DNA of 64,000 nt from Treponema sp. (GTDB lineage Bacteria > Spirochaetota > Spirochaetia > Treponematales > Treponemataceae). The position numbers and the translations under genes were made by a program. The stretch covers positions 62,001 to 126,000 of the forward strand of contig JAFSJX010000098.1 of NCBI GenBank assembly GCA_017449285.1, in the 5' to 3' direction. The notes beneath the pieces are model-generated. The model made no database searches and had not been told where the DNA came from. It saw only the letters and a list, made by a program, of their open reading frames with translations. Positions 34,064 through 42,531 of this stretch are shown here, in pieces; position 1 is the first letter of the stretch; each line of letters begins with the position of its first letter.

Positions 34064-36601
34064 TTATTTTTCTCCAGTTTTTTCGTTTTTTTCTTCTTCT
34101 TTTGCAACCCTATCCAAGCCCACAACATAATCTGGCGCATCGATGTTGATGACGCGAGTTCCAGATGCGCTTCTGCCCTGCTTAGAAATCGTATCTGCCT
34201 GTATGCGCAAGGTCTTTCCTTGGCTAGTCATACAAACCACTTCATCAGAATCGGCTACGGCAAGCGCACCGATGATTTCACCTTTGTCTTCAACATTGCC
34301 AAAGATTTTCTGTCCGCCTGTTCCGCGTCCGTGCGCACTGTACTCGTTAAAGTCTACGCGCTTGCCAAATCCTTTTTCAGTAATAACCAATGCGCTCATG
34401 CTCGGCTTGATGCAAATAGCAGCGGCTAACTCATCACCACCGCTCAGACGGATTCCCGTAACGCCACGGCTTGCCCTGCCCATCGGACGCACATCTTCTT
34501 CGGTAATGCGCAAAGCTTGTCCTCTGCGGGTAACTAACATTAGTTCGTCTTTTCCACTGGTCATAATGGAGGACACAAGTTTGTCGCCCTCCTCCAGTTT
34601 GATAGCGATAACGCCGCGTGTCTTGGCATTTGCAAATTCGGTAATCGGTGTCTTTTTCACAACACCGTTTGCCGTGGCCATAAAGATGTTCAGGTCTGCG
34701 TTAAATTCCTTCATTGTTACAATGGTTGTAATCTCTTCGTTTGCAGAAACCGCAAGCAACGACTTGATATGTGAGCCACGACTACCACGGCTTGCTTCGG
34801 GAATTTCATGCACTTTGACCCAATATGCCTTGCCTTCGTTTGTAATAAAAGTGATATACGAATGTGTAGTGGCTATAAATATCTGATTTATATAGTCGTC
34901 TTCCACAAGGTTTGCACTCATGCTGCCCTTTCCGCCACGGCTTTGGCTCTTGTACGAAGTGAGCGGCACGCGCTTTATGTAGCCCAGTTTAGAAATCATC
35001 ACGACGACTTCTTCTTCCTTAATCATATCCTCCATGTTGATTTCTTCAACTTCGTCAGCAACGATGTCGGTACGGCGGTCATCTCCATATTTTGCGGCAA
35101 GTTCATTTGTCTCGTCTTTGATAAGCGCAAGAATTTTTTCGTGATGTGCAAGCAAATCTTCCAAGTGGTCAATCAAGGCCTGCAACTCGCGGATTTCTTT
35201 CTGCAAGTCTTCAATCTGCAAATGGGTCAGACGCTTTAACTGCATGTCCACAATTGCCTGTGCCTGCTCATCGTCAAAGTCAAACCGTTTTTCCAGTTTA
35301 AGTTTTGCTTCCTCAGTGTTCAGACTTTCGCGGATAATCTTGATTACTTCGTCAATATTGTTGATTGCTGTAATCAACGCCTGCAAGATGTGCATGCGGT
35401 GCTTGGCAACTTTAAGGTCGTAAATTGTGCGGCGGGTAATTACCTCATCACGGTGATTCACAAAGTGCTGGATAAGTTGCTTTAAGTTCAGTACTTCTGG
35501 CTTGAGGTAGTTAGGCGCGAGTGTCAGCATACCCGGTTCATCATAGCGGGGTGCGCCCTCTTTATCCTGCGGAACAAGAGCAAGGTTGATAACGCCAAAA
35601 TTTGACTGCAAATCGGTTTTGGCAAACAGGTGGTTTAAGACGACTTTGGTAATCGCGCCTTTTTTCAAATCCACCACAATGCGCATACCTGAACGGTCAG
35701 AAGATTCGTCATTGGCATTGGTTACGCCTTCAATCTGCTTATCGCGGATAAGTTCTTTGATTCTGCGGATAATGTTGGTTGTGTTTACGCCATAGGGAAC
35801 TTCGGTAAAGACAATGCTTTCACGTCCGTGGCGGTCTGTTTCTATAGTAAACTTTGAGCGGATTGTAATTTTACCCCGCCCTGTTTTGTATGCCTTTTTA
35901 ATGCCGTCGCGCCCATAGATGATACCACCTGTCGGAAAATCCGGACCTTTGATGTAGTGCATCAAGTCATCAATGGAAATGTCGTTGTTGTCAATGTATG
36001 CGGCAATTGCGGCGGCAACTTCGCGCAAGTTGTGCGTGGGCATATTGGTCGCCATACCGACGGCAATACCTGTTGTACCGTTACACAGCAAGAACGGAAA
36101 TTTTGACGGAAGGACTGCCGGTTCATCGGTAGTGTCGTCAAAGTTCCGCACCATGTCCACGGTGTTCTTGGAAATATCGGAAACCATTTCTTCCGTAACA
36201 CGAGACATTTTTGCCTCAGTGTATCGGTAAGCGGCAGGAGGGTCACCCGCAATCGTACCAAAGTTTCCCTGCGGAGTTACCGTTGTATATCTCTGAGCAA
36301 AATCCTGTCCCAAACGAACCAGGGCATCATACACAGAAGCGTCACCATGCGGATGGTAGTGACCCAAAACTTCACCAACGATGGTCGCACATTTTTTTGT
36401 CTTTCCGCCGCTCGCCAGATGAAGAGTGTCCATGGCGTACATGATTCTGCGGTGAACTGGCTTCAATCCGTCACGAACATCGGGCAAAGCGCGCTGCACA
36501 ATGACAGACATAGAATAGTCAATGTAGGCCTGCTTGACTTCGGTTTCAATCGGGATTTTTATTACTGTTCCGCCTTCCGGGGTTTTGGTTTCTTCTAGCA
36601 T
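34064..36601 (-). CDS. gyrA: DNA gyrase subunit A
   Basis: 845 residues. The N-terminal breakage-reunion domain has YSMSVIVQRALPDVRDGLKP and the catalytic-Tyr region (RYTEAKMSRVTEEMV); the C-terminal beta-pinwheel has a GyrA-box-like SQSRGGKGSM. The type II topoisomerase introduces negative supercoils. The quinolone-determining region reads HPHGDASVYDALVRL: the position equivalent to E. coli Ser83 is Ala, and Asp87 is kept. AGGAG lies somewhat far (about 14 bases) upstream of the ATG. It is separated from gyrB by a restriction-modification pair. Confidence 0.95.
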   Translation of the reverse strand: MLEETKTPEGGTVIKIPIETEVKQAYIDYSMSVIVQRALPDVRDGLKPVHRRIMYAMDTLHLASGGKTKKCATIVGEVLGHYHPHGDASVYDALVRLGQDFAQRYTTVTPQGNFGTIAGDPPAAYRYTEAKMSRVTEEMVSDISKNTVDMVRNFDDTTDEPAVLPSKFPFLLCNGTTGIAVGMATNMPTHNLREVAAAIAAYIDNNDISIDDLMHYIKGPDFPTGGIIYGRDGIKKAYKTGRGKITIRSKFTIETDRHGRESIVFTEVPYGVNTTNIIRRIKELIRDKQIEGVTNANDESSDRSGMRIVVDLKKGAITKVVLNHLFAKTDLQSNFGVINLALVPQDKEGAPRYDEPGMLTLAPNYLKPEVLNLKQLIQHFVNHRDEVITRRTIYDLKVAKHRMHILQALITAINNIDEVIKIIRESLNTEEAKLKLEKRFDFDDEQAQAIVDMQLKRLTHLQIEDLQKEIRELQALIDHLEDLLAHHEKILALIKDETNELAAKYGDDRRTDIVADEVEEINMEDMIKEEEVVVMISKLGYIKRVPLTSYKSQSRGGKGSMSANLVEDDYINQIFIATTHSYITFITNEGKAYWVKVHEIPEASRGSRGSHIKSLLAVSANEEITTIVTMKEFNADLNIFMATANGVVKKTPITEFANAKTRGVIAIKLEEGDKLVSSIMTSGKDELMLVTRRGQALRITEEDVRPMGRASRGVTGIRLSGGDELAAAICIKPSMSALVITEKGFGKRVDFNEYSAHGRGTGGQKIFGNVEDKGEIIGALAVADSDEVVCMTSQGKTLRIQADTISKQGRSASGTRVINIDAPDYVVGLDRVAKEEEKNEKTGEK

Positions 36602-36636
36602 TGTTTTATATCAACTCCTAAAAATTGTTTTCAGTT

Positions 36637-37872
36637 TTATCTATCTAGTTTTTCTATATCATTCAAAAGCCAAATCAAACTATGCCCCATCGCTTTTGCA
36701 AGATTCACGGGAACGGCGTTTCCAATCTGCTTGTATTGATTCAGTTCGCTCCCTGCAAATTCCCACGAGTCGGGAAAAGTCTGAATGCGGGCATATTCGC
36801 GCACGGTGAGCGGGCGGGTCTCAATCGGGTGGCATCGTTCCGTCTGTTTTTGGGCGGGCGCACAAGTGAGCGTTAAGGACGGCTCATCGAGGGAAAGCCT
36901 GCGAGCCATGCCTGTTTTTCCGCCGCCAAGATAGAAACTTCCCTTCATGTATTCTTTCTGTAAATCTTCGGGCAAATCGCGCCAGTCGCCGCCCTGCGGA
37001 ACTTTTGAAAGAATTTCCGCTTTCCGCTTCGGGTATTTCTGCCCGATGCTTTCGGGAACATCGCAATCGTACAACTCGCCCTTGTAAAAGGCATCTCGAA
37101 GCGTCATCACGCGAGTGTAGGGGCTGGGCCAGTGGAATGTAACTTTGTCTGCCAAATCTTTTCGGATTCCGACCAAGAAAATCCGCTCCCTTTTTTGCGG
37201 AACTTTGTACATCACGGCTTTTAAAACGCGCGGCGGAACAAGGTAATAGCCCAGTTCGTCGATAATCTGAGATATCACTTTGAAAGTCTTTCCGCCGTCA
37301 TGGGAAACAAGACCTTTCACATTCTCGCCAAGAAAGACCTTCGGCTGAGTTTCTTTTATTGCGCGGGCAAGCTCAAAAAAGAGCGTTCCCCGAGCATCGT
37401 CAAAGCCTTTCTGATTTCCCGCATACGAAAAAGCCTGGCACGGAAAACCGCCCGAAAGAAAATCAATTTTTCCTTTGTACGGCGAAAAATCGATGTCGTG
37501 AACATCGCCCTCGACAATTTCAGCATCTTTAAAATTCTTCCGCAAGGTCTCACACGCATCGTGGTCAAACTCATTCATCAGAATTTGATTGAACCCCGCT
37601 TCATGCAAGCCAAGTGCAAGTCCGCCTGCGCCCGCAAACAATTCAATCGAATTGAATTTCCGAACAGGCGTTATTTTTTCTTCTGCTTCCCATGAAGATT
37701 CGCTCATCTGCTTTAGCTCAGGGAACGGCAAAATCGCAGGGTCAAAATATGAATACGAACTGTCTTTTTTGACGGGCGAAATTTTTCCGCATGAAATCCA
37801 ACTTCGCACCGTTGCATTTGAAACCCCGAGAACGCTTGCAAGATTTGTGGAATTTATCAGTGCGTTCGTCAT
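36637..37872 (-). CDS. DNA (cytosine-5) methyltransferase with N-terminal helix-turn-helix
   Basis: 411 residues. Residues about 5-45 (NLASVLGVSNATVRSWISCG) form a MerR/excisionase-like DNA-binding domain. The m5C methyltransferase follows: motif I ELFAGAGGLALGLHEAG, motif IV GGFPCQAFSYAG with the catalytic Cys, motif VI GENVKGL, motif VIII PQKRERIFLVG, and motif X IGNAVPVNLAKAMG. It should protect the site cut by the adjacent nuclease (GGNCC if the Eco47II assignment holds). The helix-turn-helix could regulate the operon. The start overlaps the nuclease stop by ATGA. Confidence 0.92.
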   Translation of the reverse strand: MTNALINSTNLASVLGVSNATVRSWISCGKISPVKKDSSYSYFDPAILPFPELKQMSESSWEAEEKITPVRKFNSIELFAGAGGLALGLHEAGFNQILMNEFDHDACETLRKNFKDAEIVEGDVHDIDFSPYKGKIDFLSGGFPCQAFSYAGNQKGFDDARGTLFFELARAIKETQPKVFLGENVKGLVSHDGGKTFKVISQIIDELGYYLVPPRVLKAVMYKVPQKRERIFLVGIRKDLADKVTFHWPSPYTRVMTLRDAFYKGELYDCDVPESIGQKYPKRKAEILSKVPQGGDWRDLPEDLQKEYMKGSFYLGGGKTGMARRLSLDEPSLTLTCAPAQKQTERCHPIETRPLTVREYARIQTFPDSWEFAGSELNQYKQIGNAVPVNLAKAMGHSLIWLLNDIEKLDR

Positions 37873-38618
37873 AGGCTTTTAAATCCCTCGTAGGTTCGGA
37901 ACGAAAGCAGATACAGGCTTTTGAGAATGTCGGAAGAAATCGCGTTCAGTTCCTCAAAAACGGTGTTCGTGCTTGGCTCAATATTTCCTTCGGCAATCAC
38001 ATCGTCAAGGATTGTCGGAAGCGCCTTGCACAATTTGTAGAATGCGTCTTTCTGCCCAAAAACAATTTCGTAGAATTTATCCATTGAGATTCGGTGAATT
38101 CGGTCGTGCTTGAAATTCTTTCCGTCAACCTTCGTCGCCCACGGAATATCCTGCGATTTTGCGGCAATTGCCTCAACAAGATAGCAGGTCGCCTTGTCGT
38201 CCTCAAGGATTTTGCTCTGCATTTTGATGTAAGTCTTTTGAGATGAAGCGGAATTCATCGTATTGTGCTTGTTTTTTATCTCGCAGAAAATATGTTTTTC
38301 GTGGTTCGTGACATCAAATCCGCCGTCCGCGCCGTTTTTGGGAACTTCCCAGCCGTTTCCCGCCAATTTGAACATATTTTGATGGAAATAGCCGATATGA
38401 TTCGTGTTCGTCTTGTCAATCTGGCGGATGCACTCCGCTTCAATCGTCTGCTGAACTGACTGTTTGTAGACTTTTGAATCGAAAGTAAGTTTTATGGGGT
38501 CGATAAGATTTTTATTGAATTCGGCAAGGTCGATGTGATAGCGGTATTTTTCAACCGTTTCTTTTACATGAGAAAAAATCTGCTCATCGGTCACAAAACC
38601 AAGATTGTATTTGTGCAT
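37869..38618 (-). CDS. Eco47II-family type II restriction endonuclease
   Basis: 249 residues from MHKYNLGFVTDEQIFSHVKE. I recognise the Eco47II/Sau96I-like family pattern: EFNKNLIDPIKLTFDSKVY, QIDKTNTNHIGYFHQNMFK, a nuclease core GADGGFDVTNHEKHIFCEIKNKHNTM (split here as GADGGFDVTN and CEIKNKHNTM, a PD-(D/E)xK-like D...ExK), and FYKLCKALPTILDDVI. The family cuts GGNCC; the exact site here is inferred. Start 38618 is preferred over 38681 because family similarity begins at HKYNLGF. It is cotranslated with the methyltransferase and lies between gyrB and gyrA. Confidence 0.85.
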   Translation of the reverse strand: MHKYNLGFVTDEQIFSHVKETVEKYRYHIDLAEFNKNLIDPIKLTFDSKVYKQSVQQTIEAECIRQIDKTNTNHIGYFHQNMFKLAGNGWEVPKNGADGGFDVTNHEKHIFCEIKNKHNTMNSASSQKTYIKMQSKILEDDKATCYLVEAIAAKSQDIPWATKVDGKNFKHDRIHRISMDKFYEIVFGQKDAFYKLCKALPTILDDVIAEGNIEPSTNTVFEELNAISSDILKSLYLLSFRTYEGFKSL

Positions 38619-38727
38619 ACCTCTTATTTCTCCTCTCTCGTGCTGGTCAACGCTTTGCGGTTCCAGTAGTACGGACACCATTTTTTAATGCTGTCCTTTT
38701 TTATTTTAAACTGTTTTTTCTTACCGC

Positions 38728-40656
38728 CTAAATATCCAGATTTGCGTAGCTTGAATTTTCTTCAATAAATTGACGGCGGGGTTCTACTTCTTCGCCCATG
38801 CAGACGGTGAAGATTTTGTCGGCGGCCATGGCATCGGGAATGGTGACAACGCGCATCTTTCTGTGGGCGGGATCCATTGTAGTTTCCCACAGTTGCTTGC
38901 CATCCATTTCACCCAGACCTTTGTAACGCTGTACGTCAGCTTTGTCGCGCTGTTCACCCAATGCTTCCAATGCGCTGTCACGTTCCGCATCTGAATAACA
39001 ATAGACCGGCTCTTTCTTTCCTAACTGCACGCGGAAAAGCGGAGGCATGGCAAGATACACATAGCCGTTTTCAATAAGCTGCGGCATATAACGGAAGAAA
39101 AATGTAAGGAGCAGCGTGCGGATATGAGAGCCGTCCACATCAGCATCGGCCATGATGATGATTTTGTGGTAGCGCAGTTTGTCTATGTTGAAGTCTTTTC
39201 CAAAGCCTGCACCGAGAGAAGCGATGACCGGCTCCAATTTGTCGTTGTTCATAACTTTTTCTGGGCGGACTTTTTCAACGTTGAGCATCTTGCCCCACAG
39301 CGGAAGAATTGCCTGTGTTTTGGGGTCACGTCCCTTTTTGGCAGAACCGCCCGCAGAGTCACCCTCAACGATGTAGACTTCGCATTGCTCTGGGTCTTTA
39401 AGTGAGCAATCCGCCAGTTTTTCTGGAAGACCAAATCCATCGGATAGCGTCTTTTTGCGGCTGGCATCTTTTGCCTTACGTGCGGCAATTCGTGCGGACG
39501 CTTCGGCAATTGCCTTTTCCAATACTTTTTCAAGCACTGCCGGATTCTGCTCAAAGAAAATAGTCAACTTGTCTTTTACAAGAGCGTCTACAATTGTACG
39601 TACCTCGGTATTTCCCAGTTTTTCTTTTGTCTGTCCTTCAAACTCAGGCTCGGGAACTTTCATGGAAAGAACAGTGACAATACCTGCACGGACATCATCA
39701 CCTGTCAGTTTTTCATCTTTGTCCAAGCGTTTTTTGAGTTTTTCGTTTGCATCCAATGCCTTGTTCAAAACAAAAGTAAGCGCGGACTTAAATCCTTCCA
39801 GATGAGTACCACCATCACGCGTATTGATATCATTTACGTAAGTATTGATACTTTCGTCAAATCCTGAATTGTACTGGAATGCAAGTTCCGTAATGACATC
39901 ATCTTTTTCGCCTGTAATGTAAATGGGTTCAGCGGGCAGATAGAATTTGCTCTGCTTGTGGCTGTTCATTTCCTTGACGTATTGGACAATACCGCCTTCA
40001 AATTTCAAGATTTCTTCTTTGGGCGTTTCAAGGCGTTCATCACGGAAAATAATCGTAATGCCGCTGTTCAAAAAAGCAAGTTCCCGAAGACGTGTTTTGA
40101 GTACGTCAAAATCGTATGTCGTTGTTTCAGTAAAAATGGAACTGTCTGCCTTCCAGCGGATGGTCGTTCCGTGGCGGTCGCTTGTGCCTATTTCCTCTAC
40201 TTTTGACTTTGGCACACCAATTGCATATTTTTGGGCATAGCGTTTGCCATCGCGGTCTACAGTTGCCTCTAGCCAGACCGAAAGCGCGTTTACACAGGAA
40301 ACACCAACACCATGCAGACCGCCTGACACTTTGTAGGAACCTTTGTCAAATTTGCCGCCAGCGTGCAGACGGGTAAGAACAAGTTCCAAGGCACTGACAT
40401 GTTCCGTAGGATGCATGTCTACCGGAATACCACGACCATTGTCTTCTACACGTACGATGTCATCTTTTTCAAGAGCAACAGTAATCGTGTCACAAAATCC
40501 TGCCATGGCTTCATCAATAGAATTGTCCACGACTTCGTATACCAGATGATGTAATCCACGCGGACCTGTTGAACCAATGTACATGCCAGGGCGTTTACGA
40601 ACGGCTTCAAGCCCTTTTAAAACCTGAATATTTCCTGCTGAATAGGATGCTGACAC
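38728..40656 (-). CDS. gyrB: DNA gyrase subunit B
   Basis: 642 residues, GTG start (40654-40656) with AAGGA eight bases upstream. GHKL ATPase: VYEVVDNSIDEAMAG, VEDNGRGIPVDMH and YKVSGGLHGVGVS. TOPRIM: EGDSAGGSAKKGRD and ADADVDGSHIRTLL. The C-terminus is QRYKGLGEMDGKQLWETTM. The length is that of the short gyrB class without the Gram-negative insertion. It is divergent from dnaA; a TATAAT near 40730 on the minus strand suggests a leader of about 70 bases. Confidence 0.97.
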   Translation of the reverse strand: MSASYSAGNIQVLKGLEAVRKRPGMYIGSTGPRGLHHLVYEVVDNSIDEAMAGFCDTITVALEKDDIVRVEDNGRGIPVDMHPTEHVSALELVLTRLHAGGKFDKGSYKVSGGLHGVGVSCVNALSVWLEATVDRDGKRYAQKYAIGVPKSKVEEIGTSDRHGTTIRWKADSSIFTETTTYDFDVLKTRLRELAFLNSGITIIFRDERLETPKEEILKFEGGIVQYVKEMNSHKQSKFYLPAEPIYITGEKDDVITELAFQYNSGFDESINTYVNDINTRDGGTHLEGFKSALTFVLNKALDANEKLKKRLDKDEKLTGDDVRAGIVTVLSMKVPEPEFEGQTKEKLGNTEVRTIVDALVKDKLTIFFEQNPAVLEKVLEKAIAEASARIAARKAKDASRKKTLSDGFGLPEKLADCSLKDPEQCEVYIVEGDSAGGSAKKGRDPKTQAILPLWGKMLNVEKVRPEKVMNNDKLEPVIASLGAGFGKDFNIDKLRYHKIIIMADADVDGSHIRTLLLTFFFRYMPQLIENGYVYLAMPPLFRVQLGKKEPVYCYSDAERDSALEALGEQRDKADVQRYKGLGEMDGKQLWETTMDPAHRKMRVVTIPDAMAADKIFTVCMGEEVEPRRQFIEENSSYANLDI

Positions 40657-40767
40657 TTTTTTTTCCTTAAAGATAAGATAACGAGAACATTTCCGAACAA
40701 TCGGATTTTTCTTTTTCTTCTGATACTTTATTATAAGAAGATATAAAGATATTTCAGTATATCCTTA

Positions 40768-40797
40768 TTGAAAAAAAAAGTAAAGGTGAGATATAAT
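40768..40797 (+). promoter_or_regulatory. dnaA promoter, leaderless type
   Basis: TTGAAA (40768-40773), 18 bp, TATAAT (40792-40797), then TAAGAT and the ATG at 40804. The only purine-rich stretch (GGTGAG) lies inside the spacer, upstream of any transcript. Confidence 0.65.
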
Positions 40798-40803
40798 TAA
40801 GAT

Positions 40804-42225
40804 ATGTCAGAACAGAATTATCGTGCGTTTTTTGCTGAAGCAATGAACCAAATCCACATAGAATTAAAAAATGAAGGAAAAGAAAACGAATTTACGCTTT
40901 GGTTTAATGTACATTATGTGGAAGATACGATTTCTGAAATTACTTTGTCCGTAGCATCAGAATTTATGCGGCAGCAGATGGATTTACGTGGAACAACATC
41001 AAAAATTCAGCAAAAAATTCAAGAATTGACAGGTCAACAGATTACCATAAAATATATCGTAAAAAATGAACCTGCAAAACCAACAGAATCAATTGTACAA
41101 GATGTATATACTGAACAAAAAGCAATCATAAAAGATGATATTGATAAGACAAAACGGACTAAAAAACATCCTCAATTGCGTGAAGATTATACATTTGATT
41201 ATTTTGTTCCTGGAGAAAACAGCATATATGCTTTCAATGCATCATTAGCGGCGGCAAAAAATCCGGGCAAGGCATATAATCCTATTCTAATTTACGGTGG
41301 CGTAGGCTTAGGAAAAACACATTTGATGCAGTCAATCGGAAATTATATTTATGCTGAAAAAGGCGACAAATGTAAAATCTGCTATATCAGCGCAGAAACA
41401 TTTACAAATGAATTCATTACCTCTGTACGAAATCGAACGACTGAAACATTCAAAAACAAATATAGAAAACTTGATGTACTTCTTTTGGATGATATTCATT
41501 TTTTAAAAGATAAGGATTCAACGCAGGAAGAATTATTTTATACGTTTAATGCTTTGTATGATAGAAAATGTCAGATGGTTTTTACTTGTGACCGTCCGAT
41601 AAATGAACTAAAATTTATTGAAGAACGTCTGCGCACACGGTTTTCTCGAGGTTTGAATATCGATTTACAGCCACCAAACTATGAGACTCGTCGTGCCATT
41701 CTTGAAAAGAAAAAAGAAATTCTTTTGGAAACAAATCAATTTTCTCCTTCATTAGTCAATCTCATTCCAAAAGATGTTATTGATTACATTGCAAAAAATG
41801 TACAAACAAATGTACGTGACTTGGAAGGATGTCTTACAAAAATGATTGGCTATGCGGAACTCGTTGGTAAAACGGTAACCATAGAGATTGCACAACAACA
41901 ATTGAGAGATACTTTCAGTTCTTCGGATAATATTTCTATAGATACCATTCAGAAAGTTGTGGCTAATCATTACAACATTTCTATAGCAGATATCAAAAGT
42001 AAAAAACGCTCAACAAAATTTGTTATTCCTCGTCAAATTGCCATTTATATTTCACGTAATCTGACAGAATATTCATATCCAGAACTCGGTGGTGATTTTG
42101 GCGGCCGCGATCATACCACGATGATGCATTCATACGAAAAAATTGCTGAAACCATAAAAATAGATTCATCATTGGACACAACCATTCAGCAACTGATACG
42201 AGAAATAAAAGATTATAAGAAATAA
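40804..42225 (+). CDS. dnaA: Chromosomal replication initiator DnaA
   Basis: 473 residues. Domain I at 1-85; domain III AAA+ with Walker A GGVGLGKTHLM and Walker B VLLLDDIHFL; arginine-finger region RLRTRFSRG; domain IV with the signature GGRDHTTMMHSYEKI that reads DnaA boxes. It opens the origin and loads the helicase. No Shine-Dalgarno is seen and the -10 box ends six bases before ATG. The origin lies directly downstream. Confidence 0.98.
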   Translation: MSEQNYRAFFAEAMNQIHIELKNEGKENEFTLWFNVHYVEDTISEITLSVASEFMRQQMDLRGTTSKIQQKIQELTGQQITIKYIVKNEPAKPTESIVQDVYTEQKAIIKDDIDKTKRTKKHPQLREDYTFDYFVPGENSIYAFNASLAAAKNPGKAYNPILIYGGVGLGKTHLMQSIGNYIYAEKGDKCKICYISAETFTNEFITSVRNRTTETFKNKYRKLDVLLLDDIHFLKDKDSTQEELFYTFNALYDRKCQMVFTCDRPINELKFIEERLRTRFSRGLNIDLQPPNYETRRAILEKKKEILLETNQFSPSLVNLIPKDVIDYIAKNVQTNVRDLEGCLTKMIGYAELVGKTVTIEIAQQQLRDTFSSSDNISIDTIQKVVANHYNISIADIKSKKRSTKFVIPRQIAIYISRNLTEYSYPELGGDFGGRDHTTMMHSYEKIAETIKIDSSLDTTIQQLIREIKDYKK

Positions 42226-42394
42226 TATCCATAACAAACTGTATAAATTATGTGATAATACTGATGATAAATTGTGGATAACTTATATTTCTGTGGAAAA
42301 GTTGAAAACCTGTGGATTATAAAACAATAGTTTTCCAGTCTATAACTATTTATTTTATAAAAAAATATATATGTTTTCCACAAATTCACAGAAT

Positions 42395-42412
42395 CTATTA
42401 TTACTATTACTA
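42395..42412 (-). promoter_or_regulatory. DnaA-trio run of the unwinding region
   Basis: Six consecutive triplets TAG/TAA on the minus strand, 11 bases after the DnaA box at 42374-42383. DnaA-trios are the single-strand recognition element described in Bacillus subtilis. Confidence 0.75.
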
Positions 42413-42470
42413 AAATTTATAAATTTATTAAATTTAGAGATTGTGTAAAGACAAAATTCAAAAGATATGT

Positions 42471-42518
42471 TATAATAATGTCACTCATATAAAAATGAAA
42501 ACTGTAAAAGTACAGTTT
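42471..42518 (+). promoter_or_regulatory. dnaN promoter and leader hairpin
   Basis: TATAAT at 42471-42476, then a perfect inverted repeat AAACTGTA-AAAG-TACAGTTT (42499-42518) ending just before the GGGAGA ribosome site. The hairpin could influence ribosome access or be a protein site. Confidence 0.5.
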
Positions 42519-42531
42519 CAGGGAGAAAAAA

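Larger units (their letters stand above)
42226..42531. other. oriC: Replication origin (oriC) between dnaA and dnaN
   Basis: Four DnaA boxes: TTGTGGATAA (42272-42281, perfect consensus on the minus strand), CTGTGGAAAA (42291-42300), CTGTGGATTA (42310-42319) and TTTTCCACAA (42374-42383, opposite orientation). Beyond the last box, on the minus strand, 42395-42412 reads TAGTAATAGTAATAATAG, a run of DnaA-trio triplets, followed by very AT-rich DNA (about 42413-42437). Together this is the layout of a basal unwinding element. Confidence 0.92.

Noticed and set aside
34525-34545. AACTAACATTAGTT in gyrA as a true iterated-motif copy
   Set aside because: It differs at the centre and lies in a stretch encoding the conserved ELMLVTRR of GyrA, so coding constraint explains it.
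36637-38618. Restriction-modification pair as a phage or integrative-element remnant
   Set aside because: No integrase, attachment repeats, tRNA target or compositional break is visible; only the two genes are present.
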